Origin: JOPF133 sp035505095
GTDB lineage: Bacteria > Acidobacteriota > Terriglobia > Bryobacterales > Bryobacteraceae
DNA length: 64,000 nt
NCBI GenBank assembly: GCA_035505095.1
Contig: DATJRE010000235.1
Coordinates: 5,781 to 69,780, forward strand
Reading direction: 5' to 3'
The position numbers and the translations under genes are program-made. The notes beneath the pieces are model-generated. The model ran no database searches, was not told the origin of the DNA, and was given only the letters and a program-made list of their open reading frames with translations. Below are positions 58,786 through 64,000 of the stretch, one piece after another (within the stretch, counting starts at the first letter, position 1; each line of letters begins with the position of its first letter).

Positions 58786-60270
58786 TTGAGGTTTGTCCTT
58801 TCAGCTTTCCTGGCCCTGGCCTGCGGGGCGCGGGCTGCGTCGCCCGCACTCGGGCAATTGGACGCCAGCCCATCGCTCTTCACGGTGATGGCCGCCATCA
58901 ACGCCGCGGGCTACAACGCCGGTTTCGATTCTCCCAGCAACCATCCCCTACGCACGGAAATCCGCAACCAACTGGCCAGCCGTAACATCCCCTCCCTCGC
59001 CGCCATAAAGGAATTCTACGTCCGCCACAAGCGCACCGATCCCGTGCAGGACCTTTCGCAATACATTTCCTTCGGCCTGGTGTGCAACGGCCCGCCCGAT
59101 TTCGACTTCGAAAAGCAGCGCGAGATGAACATTCCCCCGGATGTCAGCGGCATGCGGGATCTTTCCCCACTGCTGGCGAAGTTCTACCAGGAGGCCGGCA
59201 TCGCGGCTCTGTGGAAGAGCGCCCAGGGCGATATCGACCATTACATTCAGCGCTATCACGGCCCGGTCTCCGACGCGGTCCTGCAGGTAAATTCCTACCT
59301 GCGGCAGCAGACTTCCGGGTACACCGGCCGCCGCTTCCAGATTTTCGTCGAACTGCTGGCGCCGCCCAACCAGGTGCAGGAGCGCACTTACGGCAACCAG
59401 GATTTCATTGTGGTGACGCCTTCGAGAGAGCCGTATATTTTCGAAATCCGGCACGCCTACATGCGTTACCTGCTCGACCCGCTGGCCACCCACTACAGCG
59501 AGATGATCGAACGGAAGAAAGCCCTCGCCGACCATTTGGCCCGAGTCCACGCCCTCCCCGATTCGTATAAGAACGACTTTCTGGAAGTAACCACTCAGTC
59601 GCTGATTAAGGCCGTAGAGGCGCGGCTCGACCATAAGCCGCAGATGGTTCAGCAGGCCCTACTGGACGGTTATATCCTGGCGCCTTACTTCGCCGAGTCG
59701 CTCCCGCTCTACGAGCGGCAGGCAGCAGCCATGGGAGTGTATTACCCGGAGTTAGTGGGGGCCATCGACCTGATGCGGGAAGATGCGCGCCTGCAGCAGG
59801 TGCAGTTCAATCAGGCGCCCATCGACCATCCGGCGGTTAAGAACCAGGGTCCCGCGCCGCTATCTGGAGTTGCCAAGACCCTCGACGACGCGGAAAACCT
59901 GCTCAACGCGTACCTGAAAAATCCCGCTGACAAAGATAGCCTGGCCCAATCCAGGAAGTTATTCCAGGAGGCGCTCGGGCAGGCCACCGAGAAACCCAAA
60001 CAAGCCACTGCAACTTATGGGCTGGCGCGCATCGCGCTGGGGGAGAAAGACTTCGATAGCGCCGAAACGCTCTTCACCAAGGTTCTGGACCTTAGTCCCG
60101 ATCCTTTTGTGAGAGCCTGGGCGCTGGTGTATCTGGGCAAACTCTCCCTGGCCGCCGGGGAGAACGACAAGGCCGTCCAATTTTTTCAAAGCGCTCTGAA
60201 AGTGGAAGGCGCGTCCGAAAAGGCGCGCGCAGAAGCCGTGAAGGGCGTGCAACAGGGTTCTAAGAAATAA
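58786..60270 (+). CDS. Exported TPR protein of unknown function
   Basis: A 494-residue protein. The best start is a TTG giving LRFVLSAFLALACGARAASP, a signal peptide. The N-terminal 330 residues include FTVMAAINAAGYNAGFDSPS, QDLSQYISFGLVCNGPPDFD and RHAYMRYLLDPLATHYSEMI. This part is mostly helical and resembles a peptidase-like scaffold, but I see no HExxH. The C-terminal 130 residues are TPR repeats (ATYGLARIALGEKDFDSAET, AWALVYLGKLSLAAGENDKA). It heads a run of three genes, with a second TPR protein 24 bases on and RNase III after it. A candidate -10 (TACACT) lies about 23 bases before the TTG. Confidence 0.8.
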   Translation: MRFVLSAFLALACGARAASPALGQLDASPSLFTVMAAINAAGYNAGFDSPSNHPLRTEIRNQLASRNIPSLAAIKEFYVRHKRTDPVQDLSQYISFGLVCNGPPDFDFEKQREMNIPPDVSGMRDLSPLLAKFYQEAGIAALWKSAQGDIDHYIQRYHGPVSDAVLQVNSYLRQQTSGYTGRRFQIFVELLAPPNQVQERTYGNQDFIVVTPSREPYIFEIRHAYMRYLLDPLATHYSEMIERKKALADHLARVHALPDSYKNDFLEVTTQSLIKAVEARLDHKPQMVQQALLDGYILAPYFAESLPLYERQAAAMGVYYPELVGAIDLMREDARLQQVQFNQAPIDHPAVKNQGPAPLSGVAKTLDDAENLLNAYLKNPADKDSLAQSRKLFQEALGQATEKPKQATATYGLARIALGEKDFDSAETLFTKVLDLSPDPFVRAWALVYLGKLSLAAGENDKAVQFFQSALKVEGASEKARAEAVKGVQQGSKK

Positions 60271-60294
60271 GAGATTGCATAAGAGGAGTTAGGC

Positions 60295-61068
60295 ATGAAG
60301 ACAACGATCATCAGCGGCTTCCTGGTTGTGGCGGCCGGCATGTTGGGCCTGATGGCGCAGCAAAAAGGCATGGTAAAAGGGGCTAAGTCCCAAGGCGAAT
60401 CGGATGCGGTGATGGCGCTGATGCAACAGGCCAACGCGGGTGACGCGGATGGGATCATCAAGGCCGCCGACGACCTGGTTACCAAGTATTCCGATACCAC
60501 CTTCAAGGAAGTCGCTTTGTATCTGGAGGCCACCGCTTACCAGCGCAAGCACGATAACGAAAAGGCGCAGATTTACGCCGAGCGCGTGCTGGATATGAAT
60601 CCCAAGAACTACCAGGCGGGCTTGTTGGTAGGCGAGATCCTGGCCACCACCACGCGCGAAAACGACTTGGACAAGGAAGACAAGCTGACCCGCGCCGAGA
60701 AACTGCTTAGCGACTCGATCGCCAACGTTCAGAGCGCCCCGAAACCGAACTCCGGGCTTACCGATGAGCAATGGGACGAAGGGAAGAAACAGATCGCGGC
60801 CGAAGCGCATAACGACCTCGGCCTGGTGGATCTGGACCGCAAAAAGTACGAGGGGGCCGTCACCGAGTTCAAGACCGCCCAGGATATGGACCCGCAGCCG
60901 GCTTACCAGGTGCGGCTGGCCTCGGCGCTGCAACTCTCCGGCAAGAATGACGACGCCATCGCGCTTTGCGATAAGCTGTTGGCGCAGCCCAACCTGCACC
61001 CGATGATCCGGCAGGTGGCCGAGAACGTGAAGAAGGCCGCCGCGGCTGCTTCTACGGCCAAGAAGTAA
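60295..61068 (+). CDS. Exported TPR-repeat protein
   Basis: A 257-residue protein with a signal peptide (MKTTIISGFLVVAAGMLGLM) and a good AGGAG before the ATG. Repeats are degenerate TPR units: MQQANAGDADGIIKAADDLV, FKEVALYLEATAYQRKHDNE, AHNDLGLVDLDRKKYEGAVT and VRLASALQLSGKNDDAIALC. It ends in an Ala/Lys-rich tail. Such proteins scaffold envelope complexes. Its neighbours, another TPR protein and rnc on the same strand with gaps of 24 and 14 bases, suggest one operon, although RNase III is functionally unrelated. Not otherwise assigned. Confidence 0.85.
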   Translation: MKTTIISGFLVVAAGMLGLMAQQKGMVKGAKSQGESDAVMALMQQANAGDADGIIKAADDLVTKYSDTTFKEVALYLEATAYQRKHDNEKAQIYAERVLDMNPKNYQAGLLVGEILATTTRENDLDKEDKLTRAEKLLSDSIANVQSAPKPNSGLTDEQWDEGKKQIAAEAHNDLGLVDLDRKKYEGAVTEFKTAQDMDPQPAYQVRLASALQLSGKNDDAIALCDKLLAQPNLHPMIRQVAENVKKAAAAASTAKK

Positions 61069-61082
61069 GCGGCGCCGCACCC

Positions 61083-61883
61083 ATGCACGCCGCCCCGGCC
61101 AGCCTGGAAGAGAGAATCGCTTATCGATTCTCGGACCAGGAGTTACTGCGCCGTGCCTTGACGCACAGTTCGCTGGCGAATGAATCGCGCGCCGGCCCGG
61201 CGCCGATGTGTGATAACGAGCAGCTTGAGTTTCTGGGCGATTCGGTGCTGGGCTTCCTGATCGCCGAAGCCCTGGTGCGGCGCTTTCCGGAGGCGCACGA
61301 AGGGGAACTTTCACGCCTGAAGGCGCACTTGGTGAGCGCCGCGCACCTGCACGGCGTGGCGCGCCGGCTGGAACTCGGCACCTATTTGGGATTGGGCCGC
61401 AGCGAGGAGATGAGCGGCGGACGCGCCAAGAAAACGCTGCTGGTGGATGCCCTGGAGGCCGTCATCGCAGCGATCTTTCTGGATGGCGGCTTGGAAGCCA
61501 CCCGCACGTTCATCTGCGGCCATGTGCTGGACGCGCCGTTCGCCGCCGATGAGGAGGCCGGCACCGACATCCAGCCGGCCATCACCAATTTCAAAAGCGC
61601 TTTGCAGGAGTTGGCGCAATCGCGCAGTCTGCCCCAGCCGCGTTACGCCATCGTGCGCGAACGCGGCCCGGAACATTCCAAGACCTTCACCGTGGAAGTG
61701 CGGCTGGGCAAAGATTGGATCGGCCAGGCCGAGGGCCGGACCAAGAAAGTAGCCGCGCAGCGGGCCGCGCGCGGCGTTTACGAACGCCTGCTGCGGGCGT
61801 GCGCTTCCGAGGCGGCTGCGGCACAGGAAGACGCCGGCGGCCCGGAACCGTCGGACCTGACTCCGGGCGAGCCGCTTGGTTGA
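61083..61883 (+). CDS. rnc: Ribonuclease III
   Basis: A 266-residue double-strand RNA endonuclease for rRNA and mRNA processing. The RNase III domain has LEERIAYRFSDQELLRRALT, the signature NEQLEFLGDSVLGF (45-58, with catalytic Glu/Asp) and DALEAVIAAIFLDG (second Glu). The dsRNA-binding domain covers about 168-235 (NFKSALQELAQSRSLPQPRY, GPEHSKTFTVEVRLG, AEGRTKKVAAQRAARGVYER). The tail of about 28 residues is acidic and unusual but unconserved. Length and motifs are normal. The usual lepB-rnc-era neighbourhood is absent; here it follows two TPR genes. Confidence 0.97.
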   Translation: MHAAPASLEERIAYRFSDQELLRRALTHSSLANESRAGPAPMCDNEQLEFLGDSVLGFLIAEALVRRFPEAHEGELSRLKAHLVSAAHLHGVARRLELGTYLGLGRSEEMSGGRAKKTLLVDALEAVIAAIFLDGGLEATRTFICGHVLDAPFAADEEAGTDIQPAITNFKSALQELAQSRSLPQPRYAIVRERGPEHSKTFTVEVRLGKDWIGQAEGRTKKVAAQRAARGVYERLLRACASEAAAAQEDAGGPEPSDLTPGEPLG

Positions 61884-62139
61884 CCAGGCATTGTCCCCGG
61901 CAAGCCCGGCCTGAATCCAATATGGTTCACATAGACCGTTCCAGGCGCGGCGCCGGGGCGACGGCCCTCGGAATACGGTCGGATGCGCCCCCAATGTACA
62001 TGCCCGAACGGAACAGGCGAGCCGACAAACCGCTGCAAATCTAATGAATTTCTAATCCCCTCATAATCCGCCGCCGCTTCCAATCCCGTAAACTTGCATT
62101 GTTGGGGAACCCCCATCAGAAAGTCGAGGAAAACAGGTT

Positions 62140-62361
62140 ATGCCTTTGATTCAAGTGAAGTTGATTGAGGACGTCTTCACCCCCGCCCAGAAGAAGGAAA
62201 TGATCACAAAGCTCACTGACGCGATGGTTGCTATTGAGGGTGAGAACATGCGCTCCGTCACCTGGGTGGTCATCGAAGACGTGAGAAGTGGCGAATGGGG
62301 CATCGGCGGCCAAGCGCTGACAACCCAGGCGGTTCAGGCACTCGCCGCCGGAAAAAGCTAA
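62140..62361 (+). CDS. 4-oxalocrotonate tautomerase-family protein
   Basis: A 73-residue tautomerase. The catalytic N-terminal Pro is exposed after removal of Met (MPLIQVKLIEDVFTPAQKKE). Hydrophobic strands (VTWVVIEDV) and the C-terminal WGIGGQALTTQ are typical of the 4-OT/DmpI fold. These small enzymes shift double bonds in 2-hydroxymuconate-type or related substrates, assembling as hexamers. Unlike 4-OT proper, the Arg pair at 11 and 39 is not evident (Phe and Ser/Val positions), so the substrate may differ. It is monocistronic, closed by a strong terminator. Confidence 0.9.
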   Translation: MPLIQVKLIEDVFTPAQKKEMITKLTDAMVAIEGENMRSVTWVVIEDVRSGEWGIGGQALTTQAVQALAAGKS

Positions 62362-62372
62362 TGTCGCAAAAG

Positions 62373-62394
62373 TGGAGGCGGCGGCCCGCCTCCA
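62373..62394 (+). terminator. Strong terminator hairpin after the tautomerase gene
   Basis: TGGAGGCGG, loop CGGC, CCGCCTCCA: a perfect nine-base-pair GC-rich stem starting 11 bases after the stop codon, followed by TTAATAGG. The best terminator-like structure in the window. Confidence 0.65.
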
Positions 62395-62436
62395 TTAATA
62401 GGATCTTGATATGATCTTGAGGTCGCGAGGGCAATT

Positions 62437-64000
62437 ATGCTACGAGTTCGGGATCTGCTCGATCGCCAGATGACAGGAAGCTTCGTCGGCCGGACTGAAG
62501 AACTTTGTTCGCTGCACGACATTTTGGTAGATGCCGGACCCGTAGTGGTGCACCTGCATGGGATTGCGGGAATCGGAAAGTCGCGGCTTCTCAGCGCGTT
62601 CATTCAGGTCGCCCGTGATGAAGGCGCGACCGTGATTCGGTTGGACTGTCGTAGTATTGAGCCGACCGAAGCAGGTCTGCTCAGTGAGCTCGCCACGGCT
62701 AGCGGGGGCGCGATCGGCTCGCCCGAAGAGATCGCCGCGCGCCTGGGCCGGGTTGGGGCGAGAGTAATTGTTGCCCTCGATACCTATGAACTGTTCCGCT
62801 TGATGGACACCTGGCTTCGCCAGGCATTTCTGCCGATATTTCCTGATAATGTGAGGTTCATTCTCTGTGGCCGGGAAGCGCCGGTTACGGCATGGCTGTC
62901 CGATCCAGGATGGCATGGTCTGTTTAGAACCCTTCGCTTGGAGTCTCTGGAACAGCGCGATGCGGCGGATCTCTTGTCGCGCGCGGGAGTGGCGATCGAG
63001 GATGCCAAATATCTCGCGGGAATCTGCCACGGCCACCCGTTGGCGCTCACGCTGGCCGCTTCCGTGCGCGGTACGGAACGGATCGCATTGACGGCGGGCA
63101 TGCCGCAGCGCGTGGTTGAGGAGTTCTCCCGTCTGTTCCTCGCCGATATCATCGATCCCCAAACTCGGCGGGCGCTGGAAGCGGCATCGGTGGTGCGCCG
63201 CGTGACCTTACCGATTCTGAGCGTCATGCTGCCCGACGCTTCGCCCCAAGATGCGCAGGAGCGCATCCGGGCACTCCCGTTCGTACAACCCGACCGTGAT
63301 GGCCTTCACATCCATGATGCCGTCCGCGAAGCCATCGCGGCGACCTTGCGAGCCAACAATCCGCAGCAATATTACTCCGACCGGCGGTCTGCCTATCGCT
63401 ATTACATGACGGAGCTTCGCACCGCTCCTGCGTCCAACCTTTGGCGGCACACCGCGGATCTGCTCTATCTGCTCGAAAATCCCGTAGTGCGGGAAGCCTT
63501 TTTCCCCAGCAGCGGACACGAATACGCGGTCGAGCCGGCGCTCCTCGAAGATGCGGAGGCAATTCTCGACATTATCGACCGCCACGAGAATTTGCTCACC
63601 ACCCCTTATCTCAAGACGTGGTGGAGTGAGGCGCCGGAGACCTTTACCGTCGCGCGCGACCGGAACGGTTGCGTTGCAGGCTTTTATTGTGTCTTCGATC
63701 CCGTCAACGTGTCCGGCCGGCTGTGCGGCGAAGATCCGGTCACCCGGGCGTGGTTGAACCACCTGGATAGTCAGCCCTTGGCACGTCAGCAGCGAGCCTT
63801 GTTCCTGAGGCGTTGGTTGTCTGCCCAGGATGGCGAGGCGCCGTCTCCTGTTCAGGCGGCGTGCTGGGTCGATATCAAGCGCAAATACCTGGAACTTCGC
63901 CCGAACCTGAGGCGCGTATACCTCACCGTTCGCGAGCTGGAGCCTTATGCGGCAGCAGCAGTGAGGCTCGGCTTTCGCGTACTTGCCGAAGCTGGTGGTG
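62437..64000 (+). CDS. STAND-type AAA ATPase regulator, cut by the window edge
   Basis: The frame is open from an ATG (GAGGG five bases upstream) to the end of the window, at least 521 residues. The NTPase begins SFVGRTEELCSLHDILVD. Walker A is LHGIAGIGKSRLL (40-52), with VIRLDCRSIEPTEAGLLSEL after it. The Walker B-like strand is VIVALDTYELFRLMDTWLR, and FILCGREAP is a sensor. ICHGHPLALTLAAS is the GxP-type helical motif of STAND/NB-ARC proteins. A winged-helix-like segment follows (LFLADIIDPQTRRALEAASV). The last readable part, RRVYLTVRELEPYAAAAVRL then GFRVLAEAG, resembles a GNAT tail. The C-terminal effector lies outside the window. It looks like a signal-dependent regulator, with the input unknown. 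Confidence 0.8.
   Translation, partial: MLRVRDLLDRQMTGSFVGRTEELCSLHDILVDAGPVVVHLHGIAGIGKSRLLSAFIQVARDEGATVIRLDCRSIEPTEAGLLSELATASGGAIGSPEEIAARLGRVGARVIVALDTYELFRLMDTWLRQAFLPIFPDNVRFILCGREAPVTAWLSDPGWHGLFRTLRLESLEQRDAADLLSRAGVAIEDAKYLAGICHGHPLALTLAASVRGTERIALTAGMPQRVVEEFSRLFLADIIDPQTRRALEAASVVRRVTLPILSVMLPDASPQDAQERIRALPFVQPDRDGLHIHDAVREAIAATLRANNPQQYYSDRRSAYRYYMTELRTAPASNLWRHTADLLYLLENPVVREAFFPSSGHEYAVEPALLEDAEAILDIIDRHENLLTTPYLKTWWSEAPETFTVARDRNGCVAGFYCVFDPVNVSGRLCGEDPVTRAWLNHLDSQPLARQQRALFLRRWLSAQDGEAPSPVQAACWVDIKRKYLELRPNLRRVYLTVRELEPYAAAAVRLGFRVLAEAGG

Overview
The window is GC-rich and bacterial, and its gene content points to an Acidobacteriota genome close to Bryobacterales / Candidatus Solibacter. 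The supporting signs are a TIGR03435-type secreted protein, two large orphan MacB/FtsX-like permeases (one behind a PadR regulator), a TIGR02999-like ECF sigma factor beside a eukaryotic-type Ser/Thr kinase, a second kinase with a many-helix membrane tail, a DUF1080 plus Tat-exported Gfo/Idh/MocA pair, and many secreted hydrolases. This taxonomic call comes from gene families and layout only. No rRNA, tRNA, CRISPR, insertion sequence or prophage was recognised.

Layout. 0-4 kb: a broken TIGR03435 gene at the left edge, then rarA and a TrmH/SpoU rRNA methyltransferase overlapping by four bases, with a YdcF-like protein divergent from them. 3.7-10.8 kb: padR-permease, a small coiled-coil protein with a decaying extra repeat, an outer-membrane barrel, two coupled small membrane proteins, a CpoB-like TPR protein and a TauE/SafE permease. 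11-13.2 kb: an enolase-superfamily dehydratase/racemase divergent from an FnIII lipoprotein. 13.2-18.2 kb: sigma factor-kinase, a membrane-anchored methyltransferase with TetR, and a small CxCxxCxxC protein. 18.8-26.4 kb: di-haem oxidoreductase, kinase with membrane tail, a zinc-ribbon gene whose 3' end lies in a tandem duplication, proline dehydrogenase, two small membrane proteins and an RRM protein.

26.6-31.2 kb is an overlapping four-gene unit: an Omp85-like barrel, a secreted protein, an NtrY-like kinase and an NtrC-like activator. It looks like an envelope-sensing module acting through sigma-54. Then come Uma2, a cytochrome with four haem sites and an orphan gene after a long gap. 34-46.5 kb: GH42, NmrA, a zinc-ribbon/405-residue pair, a tannase-like esterase, a hybrid kinase, an S9 peptidase and GH76. 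47-52.6 kb: DUF1080 with Gfo/Idh, then a sulfatase with its radical-SAM maturase. 52.6-61.9 kb: a beta-lactamase-fold hydrolase, DUF4159, DDAH-like, a second orphan permease, and a TPR-TPR-rnc unit. 62-64 kb: a tautomerase with a clear terminator, then a STAND-type ATPase cut by the right edge.

How it fits together: the hydrolases (GH42, GH76, tannase-like, sulfatase, DUF1080/Gfo, S9) suggest an aerobic heterotroph living on plant or microbial polysaccharides, with extensive sensing through kinases, ECF sigma and two-component systems. The most unusual items are the four-module cytochrome with a repeated MWNH motif, the zinc-ribbon/PH-like pair, the barrel-linked two-component operon, the gene-end duplication tied to a dispersed GC-rich repeat, a probable leaderless methyltransferase mRNA, and the STAND ATPase.
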